Source: Streptomyces sp. NBC_01465 (GTDB lineage: Bacteria; Actinomycetota; Actinomycetes; Streptomycetales; Streptomycetaceae). From it: DNA of 64,000 nt. Below, piece by piece: positions 33,579 to 44,714 of the stretch. Both the position numbers and the translations under genes were made by a program. Within the stretch, counting starts at the first letter, position 1, and the number at the start of each line of letters is the position of its first letter. The notes beneath the pieces are model-generated. The model saw nothing but the letters and a program-made list of their open reading frames with translations. It had not been told where the DNA came from and did not search any database. The stretch spans positions 6,138,001-6,202,000 of the forward strand of contig NZ_CP109467.1 of assembly GCF_036227325.1 (NCBI RefSeq), given 5' to 3'.

Positions 33579-33619
33579 GGAGGGGCCCGCCACACGGTGC
33601 AGGTGTGGCGGGCCCCTCC
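33579..33619 (+). terminator. ftsY terminator
   Basis: 33579-33595 pairs perfectly with 33603-33619 over 17 bp around GGTGCAG. It lacks a long T run but is very stable. It faces the 3' end of the minus-strand gene that follows, so it may serve both. Confidence 0.75.
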
Positions 33620-33728
33620 GGCTTTGGGGGTCGGGTCGGCGGACGGAGTCCGGCGCAGCGCGCCGAAGCCGCGAAGCGTGCGAGGTGCGCGTGAAGAAAT
33701 GTGCGCAGGTGTGGCGGCCCCTTCGGCT

Positions 33729-34397
33729 TCAGGCCGCTGCGGAACGGTGGCTCGTGTACGCCAGCGTGCCCAGGAGCAGGCGGGCCTGCGGGGGGCCCGC
33801 TGCCGTTTCCAGGGTCGGGGGGCGCAGCCAGCGGACCGGGCCCAGGCCGGACAGGTCCGAGGGCGGGGCCGTGATGTGTGTGCCGGGGCCGAGGCCCTGC
33901 AGGTCCAGGCCCGCGTCGTCCCAGCCCATGCGGTAGAGCAGTTGGGGGAGTTCGGCCGCGGCGCCGGGGGCCACGAAGAACTGGGCGCGGCCCGTCGGGG
34001 TCACCGTCACCGGGCCGAGCGGCAGCCCCATGCGCTCCATGCGGACCAGGGCGCGGCGGCCCGCGGCCTCCGCGAGGTCGAGGATGTCGAAGCTGCGGCC
34101 GACCGCCAGGAGCACCGCGGCGCCGGGCGTCTGCGACCAGGCGGCCGTGACCTCGTCGAGGGTGGCGCCCGCCGGGACGCCGGGGGCGAAGCCCAGGGGG
34201 TGGGCGCCCGGTGACGTACACGAAGCGCTTCCACAGGAGCAGTTGCCCGCCGCGGCCCTCGCTCCCGGTGCCACGTCCCAGCCCCACAGCCCGGTGTACT
34301 CCGCCACCGCTGTGCAGTCCGACGCGATACGGCCGCGGCGCCGTACGCCGGGCCGGGTCTCTTTGGTGCCCCGGATTCCGCCGATCGTGAAGCCCAT
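33729..34397 (-). CDS. stand-alone Prim-Pol (bifunctional DNA primase/polymerase N-terminal domain) protein
   Basis: The 222-residue protein matches the actinobacterial Prim-Pol N-terminal family. It has EYTGLWGWDVAPGAR at the start, a cysteine cluster CSCGSASCTSPGAHPLGFAPG that resembles the conserved C-xxx-G-KHP region, and GRSFDILDLAEAAGRRAL carrying the acidic metal-site motif. There is no helicase domain, and no plasmid or phage gene nearby. Whether it is an active polymerase is uncertain, because only one acidic motif is clear. The ATG at 34397 is preceded by GGAGGGGG. Confidence 0.75.
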   Translation of the reverse strand: MGFTIGGIRGTKETRPGVRRRGRIASDCTAVAEYTGLWGWDVAPGARAAAGNCSCGSASCTSPGAHPLGFAPGVPAGATLDEVTAAWSQTPGAAVLLAVGRSFDILDLAEAAGRRALVRMERMGLPLGPVTVTPTGRAQFFVAPGAAAELPQLLYRMGWDDAGLDLQGLGPGTHITAPPSDLSGLGPVRWLRPPTLETAAGPPQARLLLGTLAYTSHRSAAA

Positions 34398-34852
34398 GCC
34401 CCCTCCAACGGGTGAACGCGCCGGTGGTTACGACGTGGAGCCCCACGGTGACTCTCCGTTGCCGACGGCCCTGACCCGACGGCGTGGAGTGACGTGTGGG
34501 GTGGTGCGGGTCGAGTTGCGCGCCCCGGCGCACATCGCTCCGCCTGCTCCTGATCGTCCCGTGTCAAGTGAATCGCGCCTGGCGGCAGGCGAGTTCACTC
34601 GGAGGGGTGGCGAATGGTGGCGTTTCTGGAATCGCCCTCGCGGGAGGGGTGATCGTAGGATTACTTTCAGTACACGAACCCTGGGTCGTTGTGCACGCGT
34701 GGGTATGCCGGAGGCAACCCGGTTTCCTGTTCCAGGGGGCGCAAGCTCCAGACAGAGGCCTCAACTCACGGCATTCTGATAGGGGTTGAGGTTTGAAGGG
34801 CTCGGGCAGAGGGCCTGACGCGCAGAGGATCCAGCGGGATGGGGGCAGTCCA
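34398..34852. other. divergent spacer between the Prim-Pol gene and nsdA
   Basis: No gene is visible. CCTCAAC (34759-34765) and GTTGAGG (34785-34791) are inverted arms close to a possible TTG start of nsdA at 34793. TAGGAT at 34652 sits in an AT-richer patch and could be a -10. Nothing else stands out. Confidence 0.5.
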
Positions 34853-36337
34853 GTGGGCGGCAGCGGCGAAAGCGGCGAGAGCGGCACACAGGCCGGCAAG
34901 CGCCCGAACGAGCAGTTGGGCTCATGGTTCGTGCGCAGCGGCTGGTCGAAGGGCGAGCTCGCGCGCCAAGTGAACCGGCGGGCGCGGCAGATGGGCGCCC
35001 ACCACATCTCCACCGACACCTCCCGGGTGCGGCGCTGGCTCGACGGCGAGCAGCCGCGCGAGCCGATCCCGCGCATCCTCTCCGAGCTCTTCTCCGAGCG
35101 CTTCGGCTCCGTCGTCGCCATCGAGGACCTCGGCCTGCGCACCGCGCACCAGTCGCCCTCCGTCTCCGGCGTCGACATGCCGTGGGCGGGCCCGCAGACC
35201 GTGGCGCTGCTCAGTGAGTTCTCCCGCAGCGATCTGATGCTGGCGCGCCGCGGTTTCCTCGGCACCTCGCTCGCCCTGGCCGCCGGCCCCGCCCTCATCG
35301 AGCCGATGCAGCGCTGGCTGGTGCCCTCGCCCGCCGGTGAGCCCGCCTCCCTGGACGCCCAGGCCCTCTCCCGCAGGCCCTCCCGCCTCTCCCGGCCCGA
35401 ACTGGACCTCCTGGAGTCCACCACCGCGATGTTCCGCCAGTGGGACGCCCAGTGCGGCGGCGGTCTGCGCCGCAAGGCGGTCGTCGGCCAACTCCACGAA
35501 GTGACTGACCTGTTGCAGGAGCCGCAGCCCGAAGCCACCGCCCAGCGCCTCTTCAAGTGCGCGGCCGAACTGGCCGAACTGGCCGGCTGGATGAGCTACG
35601 ACGTGGGGCTGCAGCCCACCGCCCAGAAGTACTTCGTCCTGGCCCTGCACGCCTCCAAGGAGGCCGGGGACAAGTCGCTCGGTTCGTACGTCCTGTCCTC
35701 GATGAGCCGCCAGATGATCCACCTCGGCCGCCCCGACGACGCCCTGGAACTCATCCACCTCGCCCAGTACGGCAGCCGCGACTGCGCCACCCCGCGCACC
35801 CAGGCGATGCTGTATGCGATGGAGGCACGGGCGTACGCGAACATGGGCCAGCCCAGCAAGTGCAAACGGGCCGTGCGCATGGCCGAGGACACCTTCACCG
35901 ACGCCGGGTTCGACGGCGAGCCCGAGCCCGACTGGATCCGCTTCTTCTCCGAGGCCGAACTCAACGGCGAGAACTCCCACTCCTTCCGGGACCTCGCCTA
36001 TGTCGCCGGCCGCTCCCCGACGTACGCCTCGCTCGCAGAGCCGGTCATGGAGCGCGCCGTCGAGCTCTTCGGCAAGGACGACGAGCACCAGCGTTCGTAC
36101 GCACTGAATCTGATCGGCATGGCCACCGTCCACCTGCTCAAGCGCGAACCCGAGCAGTCCACGGTGCTTGCCGGGAAGGCGCTGGAGATCGCCAGGCGCG
36201 TACGGTCCGAGCGGGTCAACACCAGGCTGCGCAAGACGGTCGACACCGCCGTCCGCGACTTCGGCGACGTACCCGAAGTGATCGACCTGACCGAGCTCAT
36301 GGCCCAGCACCTCCCCGAGACCGCGGAAGCGGTCTGA
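34853..36337 (+). CDS. nsdA: developmental and antibiotic regulator NsdA
   Basis: The 494-residue protein matches NsdA, a negative regulator of sporulation and antibiotic production in S. coelicolor. The N-terminal region (SWFVRSGWSKGELARQVNRRARQ, then HISTDTSRVRRWLDGEQPREPIPRIL) is helix-turn-helix-like. A hydrophobic stretch RRGFLGTSLALAAGPALIEPM follows near residue 132, and the C-terminal half is helical TPR-type repeats. I chose the GTG at 34853, which fits the N-terminus I remember. A TTG at 34793 would add 20 residues (KGSGRGPDAQRIQ...). Confidence 0.88.
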   Translation: MGGSGESGESGTQAGKRPNEQLGSWFVRSGWSKGELARQVNRRARQMGAHHISTDTSRVRRWLDGEQPREPIPRILSELFSERFGSVVAIEDLGLRTAHQSPSVSGVDMPWAGPQTVALLSEFSRSDLMLARRGFLGTSLALAAGPALIEPMQRWLVPSPAGEPASLDAQALSRRPSRLSRPELDLLESTTAMFRQWDAQCGGGLRRKAVVGQLHEVTDLLQEPQPEATAQRLFKCAAELAELAGWMSYDVGLQPTAQKYFVLALHASKEAGDKSLGSYVLSSMSRQMIHLGRPDDALELIHLAQYGSRDCATPRTQAMLYAMEARAYANMGQPSKCKRAVRMAEDTFTDAGFDGEPEPDWIRFFSEAELNGENSHSFRDLAYVAGRSPTYASLAEPVMERAVELFGKDDEHQRSYALNLIGMATVHLLKREPEQSTVLAGKALEIARRVRSERVNTRLRKTVDTAVRDFGDVPEVIDLTELMAQHLPETAEAV

Positions 36338-36663
36338 GGCGGTCTGCGTACGGTCCCCGCACCACTCCCGCCCCACAGGCCCCGGCCGCGGCACTCACCC
36401 CGTACAGCCCGACTCGGCTCCCCCACGCCAGGTCGAAGGGTGGGCGTCGCGGCCGGTTTGTGATGTGCGCAGGGTATCGGCGGGCGGCCGGGCCGATCCG
36501 GCAATTCACCCGGGCGTAACACGCCCCGCCGCTTCGTCACTGCGGTGAAACATCGTGCGGCATCGTCCGAAACCGCGCTGCGCCAACCTCATCGTCCATA
36601 ACCGGCCACCCCTTTTCGCACCTGCTCGCCCGCACAGGCCGTACCTACGACGAGGAGACGCCG
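36338..36663. other. nsdA-amtB spacer, amtB control region
   Basis: No gene is visible. The region carries the GlnR-type box at 36536-36573. An ATG at 36664 follows GAGGAGACGCCG. Confidence 0.6.
36536..36573 (+). promoter_or_regulatory. GlnR-type nitrogen box upstream of amtB
   Basis: GTCAC (36536), 6 bp, GAAAC (36547), 6 bp, a degenerate CGGCA, 6 bp, GAAAC (36569). The two GAAAC elements are exactly 22 bp apart, matching the known actinobacterial GlnR consensus GTNAC-N6-GAAAC repeated every 22 bp. GlnR activates amtB-glnK-glnD under nitrogen limitation in S. coelicolor. Confidence 0.8.
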
Positions 36664-38345
<1,682 letters not shown>

Positions 38346-38373
38346 GCGCAGGACAAGAGACAGGAACTACTGG

Positions 38374-40836
38374 GTGACGAGCATCGATGCGATGACTGAC
38401 CAGCCTGAACATCCGGAGTCGGCACCCAGCGGTTACGCGGCGGCCCGGCTGCGCCTCCTCAATGAGAAGGCGCAGTCCGGGCCGCCGCGCCGTTCTGCCC
38501 TCTGCAAGCTGACCGACGACTGGATCGGGGCGCTCTTCACCTCGGCCGCCGAGGCGGCAGGGGTTCGGGGAGCGGCGCTGGTGGCCGTGGGCGGGTACGG
38601 GCGCGGGGAGCTCTCGCCGCGCAGCGACCTGGACCTGTTGCTCCTGCACGACGGGAGCGCGGACGCGGGCGCGATCGCCTCGCTCGCGGACCGGGTCTGG
38701 TATCCGGTGTGGGACCTGGGGCTCGCACTGGACCATTCCGTACGGACTCCGGGCGAGGCCCGCAAGACCGCGGGCTCCGATCTGAAGGTGCAGCTGGGGC
38801 TGCTGGACGCGCGGCACGTGGCGGGCGACCTGGGGCTGACGACGGGCCTGCGTACGGCCGTGCTCGCCGACTGGCGCAACCAGGCGCCCAAGCGGCTGCC
38901 GGAACTCTACGAACTGTGCACGGAGCGGGCCGAGCGCCAGGGCGAGCTCCAGTTCCTGCTCGAGCCCGACCTGAAGGAGGCGCGCGGCGGGCTGCGCGAC
39001 GCGACGGCCCTGCGGGCGGTGGCGGCCTCCTGGCTCGCGGACGCGCCGCGCGAGGGGCTCGACGGGGCGCGGCGGCGGCTGATGGACGCGCGCGACGCAC
39101 TGCATCTGGTGACGGGGCGGGCGACGGACCGGCTCGCGCTGCAGGAGCAGGACCAAGTGGCCGCGGAACTGGGGCTGTTGGACGCCGACGTACTGCTGAG
39201 GCAGGTGTACGAGGCCGCGCGTACGGTGTCGTACGCCAGTGACGTCACCTGGCGCGAGGTCAATCGCGTACTGAAGGCGAGGTCGGCGCGGCCCCGGCTG
39301 CGGACGATGCTCGGCGGAAAGCCTCCGGTGGCCGAGCGGACCCCGCTCGCCGAGGGCGTCGTGGAGCTGGAGGGCGAGGTGGTCCTCGCACGGACCGCCA
39401 AGCCGGAGAAGGACCCGGTGCTTCCGCTGCGGGCCGCCGCGGCGGCCGCGCAGGCCGGGCTGCCGATCTCGCTGCACGCGGTACGTCGCCTCGCGGGCGC
39501 CGTGAAGCCGCTGCCCGTGCCGTGGCCGGCCGAGGCGCGCGAGCAGCTGGTGACGCTGCTCGGCGCGGGGGAGTCGACCATTCCGGTGTGGGAGGCGCTG
39601 GAGGCGGAGGGGCTGATCACCCAGCTGCTGCCCGACTGGGAGCGGGTGCGGTGCAGGCCGCAGCGCAATCCCGTACACACATGGACAGTTGACCGGCATC
39701 TGGTCGAGGCGGCGGTGCGCGCCTCGTCGCTGACGCGGCGGGTCGGGCGGCCCGACCTGCTCCTGGTCGCTGCTCTGCTGCACGACATCGGGAAGGGCTG
39801 GCCCGGCGACCACTCCGTGGCCGGGGAGGTCATCGCACGGGACGTGGCGGCGCGGATCGGCTTCGACGCGGGTGAGGTCGCGGTCCTGTCGACGCTGGTA
39901 CGCCACCATCTGCTGCTGATCGAGACGGCGACGCGGCGGGACCTCGACGACCCGGCGACGGTGCGGTCGGTGGCCGACGAGGTGGGTTCCTTATCGACGC
40001 TGGAACTGCTGCACGCGCTGACGGAGGCGGACGCGCTGGCGACCGGGCCCGCGGCGTGGTCGGCGTGGCGGGGCTCGCTCGTCGCGGACCTGGTGAAGCG
40101 GGTCGGGGCGGTGCTCGCGGGGGACGCACCCGAGGAGCCGGAGCCGGCCGCGCCCAGCGCGGAGCAGGAACGGCTCGCGATCGAGGCGCTGCGGACCGGG
40201 GAGCCGGTCCTCGCGCTGCACGCGCAGACGGAGGCGCCGCAGGAGGACGGGCGGCCCGAACCGGTGGGCGTGGAACTGCTGATCGCCCTGCCGGACCAGC
40301 CCGGGGTGCTGCCAGCGGTGGCCGGGGTCCTGGCGCTGCACCGGCTGACGGTGCGGGCGGCGGATCTGCGGGCCGTGGAACTGCCGGGGGAGCTGGGCGT
40401 CCCGGGAGACGTACTGCTGCTGAGCTGGCGGGTGGCGGCGGAGTACGGGTCGCTGCCGCAGGCGGCGCGGCTGCGCGCGGATCTCGTACGGGCGCTGGAC
40501 GGATCCCTGGACATCCGGGCGAAGCTGGCGGAACGGGAGGCGGCGTACCCGCGCCGGAGGGGAGTGCAGGCGCCGCCTCCACGGGTCAAGGTGGCCGCGG
40601 CGGGCTCGCGTCTGGCGACGGTGATCGAGGTGAGGGCCCAGGATGCGCCGGGGCTGCTGCACCGGATCGGGCGGGCGCTGGAGGGGGCGGGCGTGCGGGT
40701 GCGCAGTGCGCATGTGTCGACGCTGGGGGCGAATGCGGTGGACGCGTTCTATGTGACCGGGGCCGAGGGTGCGCCGCTTTCGGGGGAAGCAGCGGCGGGC
40801 CTGGCGCGGGGTCTGGAGGCAGAGCTGCGCGGCTGA
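38374..40836 (+). CDS. glnD: PII nucleotidyltransferase GlnD
   Basis: The 820-residue sensor modifies and demodifies GlnK according to glutamine level. The nucleotidyltransferase site GGYGRGELSPRSDLDLL has metal-binding Asp85 and Asp87. The HD hydrolase site LLHDIGKGWPGDHS has His470 and Asp471. Two C-terminal ACT domains (about 625-700 and 740-815) sense glutamine. The GTG at 38374 follows AGGA. An ATG 18 nt further in (MTDQPEH) is possible. It ends the amtB operon. Confidence 0.94.
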   Translation: MTSIDAMTDQPEHPESAPSGYAAARLRLLNEKAQSGPPRRSALCKLTDDWIGALFTSAAEAAGVRGAALVAVGGYGRGELSPRSDLDLLLLHDGSADAGAIASLADRVWYPVWDLGLALDHSVRTPGEARKTAGSDLKVQLGLLDARHVAGDLGLTTGLRTAVLADWRNQAPKRLPELYELCTERAERQGELQFLLEPDLKEARGGLRDATALRAVAASWLADAPREGLDGARRRLMDARDALHLVTGRATDRLALQEQDQVAAELGLLDADVLLRQVYEAARTVSYASDVTWREVNRVLKARSARPRLRTMLGGKPPVAERTPLAEGVVELEGEVVLARTAKPEKDPVLPLRAAAAAAQAGLPISLHAVRRLAGAVKPLPVPWPAEAREQLVTLLGAGESTIPVWEALEAEGLITQLLPDWERVRCRPQRNPVHTWTVDRHLVEAAVRASSLTRRVGRPDLLLVAALLHDIGKGWPGDHSVAGEVIARDVAARIGFDAGEVAVLSTLVRHHLLLIETATRRDLDDPATVRSVADEVGSLSTLELLHALTEADALATGPAAWSAWRGSLVADLVKRVGAVLAGDAPEEPEPAAPSAEQERLAIEALRTGEPVLALHAQTEAPQEDGRPEPVGVELLIALPDQPGVLPAVAGVLALHRLTVRAADLRAVELPGELGVPGDVLLLSWRVAAEYGSLPQAARLRADLVRALDGSLDIRAKLAEREAAYPRRRGVQAPPPRVKVAAAGSRLATVIEVRAQDAPGLLHRIGRALEGAGVRVRSAHVSTLGANAVDAFYVTGAEGAPLSGEAAAGLARGLEAELRG

Positions 40837-40841
40837 CGGCG

Positions 40842-40877
40842 CCGGGGGCGGGCCTCCTCCGGGGGCTCCGCCCCCGG
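40842..40877 (+). terminator. glnD terminator, with alternative hairpin
   Basis: CCGGGGGCGG (40842-40851) pairs with CCGCCCCCGG (40868-40877). A competing local hairpin, GGGGGC (40861-40866) with GCCCCC (40870-40875), shares the right arm. Confidence 0.6.
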
Positions 40878-40883
40878 ACCCCC

Positions 40884-40928
40884 GCTCCTCAATCGCCGGA
40901 GGGGCTTGATTTTGCTGATGTGGGCTCG
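40884..40928. repeat. 45-nt dispersed repeat, copy 2
   Basis: It differs from 14638-14682 at one position (GATGTGGG instead of GATCTGGG). It lies just after the glnD terminator, as copy 1 lies just after the DAK2 gene. Confidence 0.85.
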
Positions 40929-40968
40929 ATTTTCCCCGGTGTCGCATCCGAACGGACCGTAAGCGGCC

Positions 40969-41027
40969 ATTGAGCAACCCCCACCCGCGCCAGCCACCTC
41001 CGCGAGAGCGGCGACGGATTAGTCGCA
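40969..41027. repeat. 59-nt repeat A (conserved 37-nt core at 40991-41027)
   Basis: The core begins CAGCCACCTCCGCGAGAGCG and matches 47553-47589 at 34 of 37 positions. Both copies also have ATTGAG exactly 22 bp before the core. It lies upstream of ffh, while the matching copy lies upstream of rimM. Confidence 0.8.
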
Positions 41028-41110
41028 CAGGGGGGAACGGCTCCGCGCAGCGGCCGGATACCCTGGACGGCAACGCCCATCCGCCCCCGACCCGAGGATC
41101 CGCGACCGCC

Positions 41111-42655
41111 GTGTTCGATACCCTTTCCGACCGCCTCGCAGCGACATTCAAGAACCTCCGGGGCAAAGGGCGCCTCAGCGAGGCGGACATCGACGCCACC
41201 GCGCGCGAGATCCGTATCGCGCTCCTCGAAGCCGACGTCGCACTGCCCGTCGTCCGCGCCTTCATCAAGCAGGTCAAGGAGCGCGCGGCCGGTGCCGAGG
41301 TCTCCCAGGCGCTGAACCCCGCCCAGCAGGTCGTCAAGATCGTCAACGAGGAGCTCATCGGCATCCTCGGCGGCGAGACCCGTCGCCTCAGGTTCGCCAA
41401 GAACCCGCCGACCGTGATCATGCTCGCGGGTCTGCAGGGTGCCGGTAAGACGACCCTCGCCGGAAAGCTCGGCCTCTGGCTGAAGAGCCAGGGCCACGCG
41501 CCCCTGCTCGTCGCCTGTGACCTCCAGCGCCCCAACGCCGTCAACCAGCTCTCGGTCGTCGCCGAGCGCGCGGGCGTCGCCGTCTACGCCCCGGAGCCGG
41601 GCAACGGCGTCGGCGACCCGGTCAAGGTCGCCCAGGACTCCATCGAGTACGCCAAGTCGAAGCAGTACGACGTGGTCGTGGTCGACACCGCCGGCCGCCT
41701 CGGCATCGACCAGGAGCTGATGCAGCAGGCCGCGGACATCCGCGACGCCGTCAGCCCCGACGAGGTCCTCTTCGTCGTCGACGCGATGATCGGTCAGGAC
41801 GCGGTCAACACCGCCGAGGCCTTCCGCGACGGCGTCGGCTTCGACGGCGTCGTCCTCTCCAAGCTCGACGGCGACGCCCGCGGTGGTGCGGCCCTCTCGA
41901 TCGCGCACGTCACCGGCCGCCAGATCATGTTCGCCTCCAACGGCGAGAAGCTGGACGAGTTCGACACGTTCCACCCGGACCGCATGGCGTCCCGCATCCT
42001 CGGCATGGGCGACATGCTCAGCCTGATCGAGAAGGCCGAACAGACCTTCAGTCAGGACGAGGCCGAGAAGATGGCCGCCAAGCTGCAGGGCAGCAAGGGC
42101 GGCAAGGACTTCACGCTCGACGACTTCCTGGCGCAGATGGAGCAGGTCAGGAAGATGGGCTCCATGTCCAAGCTGCTCGGGATGCTGCCCGGCATGGGGC
42201 AGATGAAGGAGCAGATCGCCAACATCGACGAGCGCGACGTGGACCGTACCGCCGCGATCATCAAGTCGATGACCCCCGCCGAGCGCCAGGACCCCACGAT
42301 CATCAACGGCTCGCGCCGGGCGCGCGTGGCCCGTGGTTCGGGCGTCGAGGTGAGCGCGGTGAAGGGCCTGGTCGAGCGGTTCTTCGAGGCGCGCAAGATG
42401 ATGGCGCGCATGGCCCAGGGCGGCGGAATGCCGGGCATGCCCGGGATGCCGGGCATGGGCGGCGGCCCGGGCCGGCAGAAGAAGCAGGTCAAGCAGGCCA
42501 AGGGCAAGCGCAAGAGCGGCAACCCGATGAAGCGCAAGGCCGAGGAGCAGGCCGCGGCCGAGCGCCGCGAGCAGGGCGCGGCCGGTCAGCCGGGCGCCGC
42601 CCAGGTCCCGCAGAACTTCGAGCTCCCGGACGAGTTCAAGAAGTTCATGGGCTAG
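41111..42655 (+). CDS. ffh: signal recognition particle GTPase Ffh
   Basis: The 514-residue SRP54 homologue binds signal peptides and 4.5S RNA. The N domain is 1-90. The G domain has GLQGAGKTTLAGKL near 105, DLQRPNAVNQL, DTAGRLGID and SKLDGDARGG. The methionine-rich M domain runs from about 300 to 445 (MGSMSKLLGMLPGMGQM), with a Gly/Met loop GGGMPGMPGMPGMGGG. A basic, Ala/Gln-rich C-terminal extension follows. The GTG at 41111 (VFDTLSDRLAATFKNLRGKG) is the family start, although an open frame continues upstream. Confidence 0.97.
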   Translation: MFDTLSDRLAATFKNLRGKGRLSEADIDATAREIRIALLEADVALPVVRAFIKQVKERAAGAEVSQALNPAQQVVKIVNEELIGILGGETRRLRFAKNPPTVIMLAGLQGAGKTTLAGKLGLWLKSQGHAPLLVACDLQRPNAVNQLSVVAERAGVAVYAPEPGNGVGDPVKVAQDSIEYAKSKQYDVVVVDTAGRLGIDQELMQQAADIRDAVSPDEVLFVVDAMIGQDAVNTAEAFRDGVGFDGVVLSKLDGDARGGAALSIAHVTGRQIMFASNGEKLDEFDTFHPDRMASRILGMGDMLSLIEKAEQTFSQDEAEKMAAKLQGSKGGKDFTLDDFLAQMEQVRKMGSMSKLLGMLPGMGQMKEQIANIDERDVDRTAAIIKSMTPAERQDPTIINGSRRARVARGSGVEVSAVKGLVERFFEARKMMARMAQGGGMPGMPGMPGMGGGPGRQKKQVKQAKGKRKSGNPMKRKAEEQAAAERREQGAAGQPGAAQVPQNFELPDEFKKFMG

Positions 42656-42674
42656 CCCGTACGCACACGAAAAG

Positions 42675-42713
42675 GCGGCCCGCACCCCATCACCGGGGTG
42701 CGGGCCGCTTTTT
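42675..42713 (+). terminator. ffh terminator
   Basis: GCGGCCCGCACCCC (42675-42688) and GGGGTGCGGGCCGC (42695-42708) form a perfect 14-bp stem followed by TTTTT. Confidence 0.95.
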
Positions 42714-42767
42714 CGTTGCTGTTCATACCTATATGACCCATTTGGTGCCGGTGTGTCGTATCTCCAG

Positions 42768-42773
42768 TACGGT
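42768..42773 (+). promoter_or_regulatory. candidate -10 box for the FtsH paralogue
   Basis: TACGGT lies exactly 6 nt before the GTG at 42780, and no ribosome site is present. Confidence 0.4.
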
Positions 42774-42779
42774 CGCGAC

Positions 42780-44708
42780 GTGAGCACTCCCACGCCCGTA
42801 CCGCCCCGCGACAGTCCGGACCAGCCCTGGCGCTCGGAGGGCGCACCGCCGCCCCCGCCGCCGAAGAAGAAGATGCCCGGCGGGTGGGGCGGGCTGATCC
42901 TGACGGCGCTCGTCGTCTACTTGATCGCCAACCTGGTGCTGTCCCTGTTCGACTCGGGCAACGAGCCCACCGTCTCGTACACGGAGTTCAACAAGCAGGT
43001 CCAGGCGAACAACGTCGAGAAGATCTACGCCAAGGGCGACGCGATCCAGGGCCAGCTCAAGAAGTCCGCCAAGAACCCCGACGGCGGCGACGACTACACC
43101 AAGTTCACCACCCAGCGCCCCTCCTTCGCCGACGACGACCTCTGGTCGGCCCTCGCCAAGGACGGCGCCACGGTCACGGCCACCCCGGTCGTCCAGGAGC
43201 GCAGCTTCCTCTCCAACCTGCTGATCTCGCTCGCCCCGATGCTGCTCCTCGTCGTCCTGTGGATCTTCATCGCCCGGCGGATGGGCGCAGCGATGGGCGG
43301 CGGCATGGGCGGCCTCGGCCGCAAGGCCCCGCCCAAGCCGGTCGCGCTGGAGTCGGGGAAGCGGACCACCTTCGAGGACGTCGCGGGCATCGACGAGGTG
43401 GAGGGCGAGCTGGCGGAGGTCGTCGACTTCCTCAAGAACCCGCAGGACTACCGGGAGATGGGCGCCAGGATGCCGGGCGGTGTGCTCCTCGCCGGCCCTC
43501 CCGGCACCGGAAAGACGCTGCTCGCCCGGGCCGTCGCGGGCGAGGCGGACGTGCCGTTCTTCTCCGCATCCGCCTCGGAGTTCATCGAGATGATCGTGGG
43601 CGTGGGTGCCTCACGCGTACGGGAACTCTTCGCCGAGGCCCGCAAGGTCGCCCCGGCGATCATCTTCATCGACGAGATCGACACCATCGGGCGGGCGCGC
43701 GGCGGCGGCTCCGGCATGGGCGGCCACGACGAGCGCGAGCAGACCCTCAACCAGATCCTCACCGAGATGGACGGTTTCTCCGGCTCGGAGGGCGTCGTCG
43801 TCATCGCCGCCACCAACCGCGCCGACGTCCTCGACCCGGCCCTCACCCGGCCCGGCCGTTTCGACCGGGTCGTCCAGGTCAGCCCGCCCGACCGCGGCGG
43901 GCGCGAGGCGATCCTGAAGATCCACACCCGGCAGATCCCGCTCGCCGAGGACGTCGACCTGGCCCAAGTCGCCCGTACGACACCCGGGATGACCGGCGCC
44001 GAGCTGGCCAACCTCGCCAACGAGGCGGCCCTGCTCGCGGTCAAGCGCAAGGAGAAGACCGTCGGACAGTCGGAGCTCTCCGACGCACTGGAGAAGGTCC
44101 AGCTCGGAGCGGAGCGGCCGCTGGTGATGCCGGAGGAGGAGCGCCGCCGGACCGCGTACCACGAGAGCGGGCACGCCCTGCTCGGCATGCTGCACCCCGG
44201 ATCCGACCCGGTCCGGAAGATCACCATCGTGCCGCGGGGCCGGGCGCTGGGCGTCACGCTCTCCACCCCTGACTCCGACAAGTACGCGTACACCGAGGAG
44301 TATCTGCGCGCCCGGATCATCAGCGCGCTGGGCGGCATGGCTGCCGAGCAGGTTGTCTTCGACGTCATCACCACGGGCGCCGAGAACGACCTGGAGCAGG
44401 TCACCAACCTGGCCCGCGGCATGGTCGGCCGCTGGGGCATGAGCGAGAAGGTCGGCCGCCTCACCGCCATCCCCAACGACTCCCAGGGCGCGTACGGTCT
44501 CTCGGCCGCCCCGGCGACACTGGACGCGGTCGACGCGGAGATGCGGCGCATCGTCGACGACTGCTACGAGGACGCGAAGCGCCTGCTGCGCGAGCACCGC
44601 GGCCAGTTGGACGCGCTGGCCGGGGCGCTCCTGGAGAACGAGACGCTGGAGGAGGCCGACGCCTACCGGGCCGCCGGCATCACCAGGATGACGAAGGACG
44701 AGGCCTGA
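42780..44708 (+). CDS. ftsH: ATP-dependent zinc metalloprotease, FtsH family
   Basis: The 642-residue membrane protease has helices at about 40-60 and 148-168 flanking a periplasm-side domain. The AAA module has Walker A GPPGTGKT near 240, Walker B IIFIDEID and the second region of homology. The zinc site is HESGH at 461-465, and a further acidic ligand is expected near [10 protein letters not shown]. The N-terminus is Pro-rich, and there is a Gly/Met patch after helix 2. It is not next to hpt/tilS or folate genes, where the housekeeping actinobacterial ftsH usually lies, so it is probably a second FtsH. Confidence 0.93.
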   Translation: MSTPTPVPPRDSPDQPWRSEGAPPPPPPKKKMPGGWGGLILTALVVYLIANLVLSLFDSGNEPTVSYTEFNKQVQANNVEKIYAKGDAIQGQLKKSAKNPDGGDDYTKFTTQRPSFADDDLWSALAKDGATVTATPVVQERSFLSNLLISLAPMLLLVVLWIFIARRMGAAMGGGMGGLGRKAPPKPVALESGKRTTFEDVAGIDEVEGELAEVVDFLKNPQDYREMGARMPGGVLLAGPPGTGKTLLARAVAGEADVPFFSASASEFIEMIVGVGASRVRELFAEARKVAPAIIFIDEIDTIGRARGGGSGMGGHDEREQTLNQILTEMDGFSGSEGVVVIAATNRADVLDPALTRPGRFDRVVQVSPPDRGGREAILKIHTRQIPLAEDVDLAQVARTTPGMTGAELANLANEAALLAVKRKEKTVGQSELSDALEKVQLGAERPLVMPEEERRRTAYHESGHALLGMLHPGSDPVRKITIVPRGRALGVTLSTPDSDKYAYTEEYLRARIISALGGMAAEQVVFDVITTGAENDLEQVTNLARGMVGRWGMSEKVGRLTAIPNDSQGAYGLSAAPATLDAVDAEMRRIVDDCYEDAKRLLREHRGQLDALAGALLENETLEEADAYRAAGITRMTKDEA

Positions 44709-44714
44709 CGCGGT

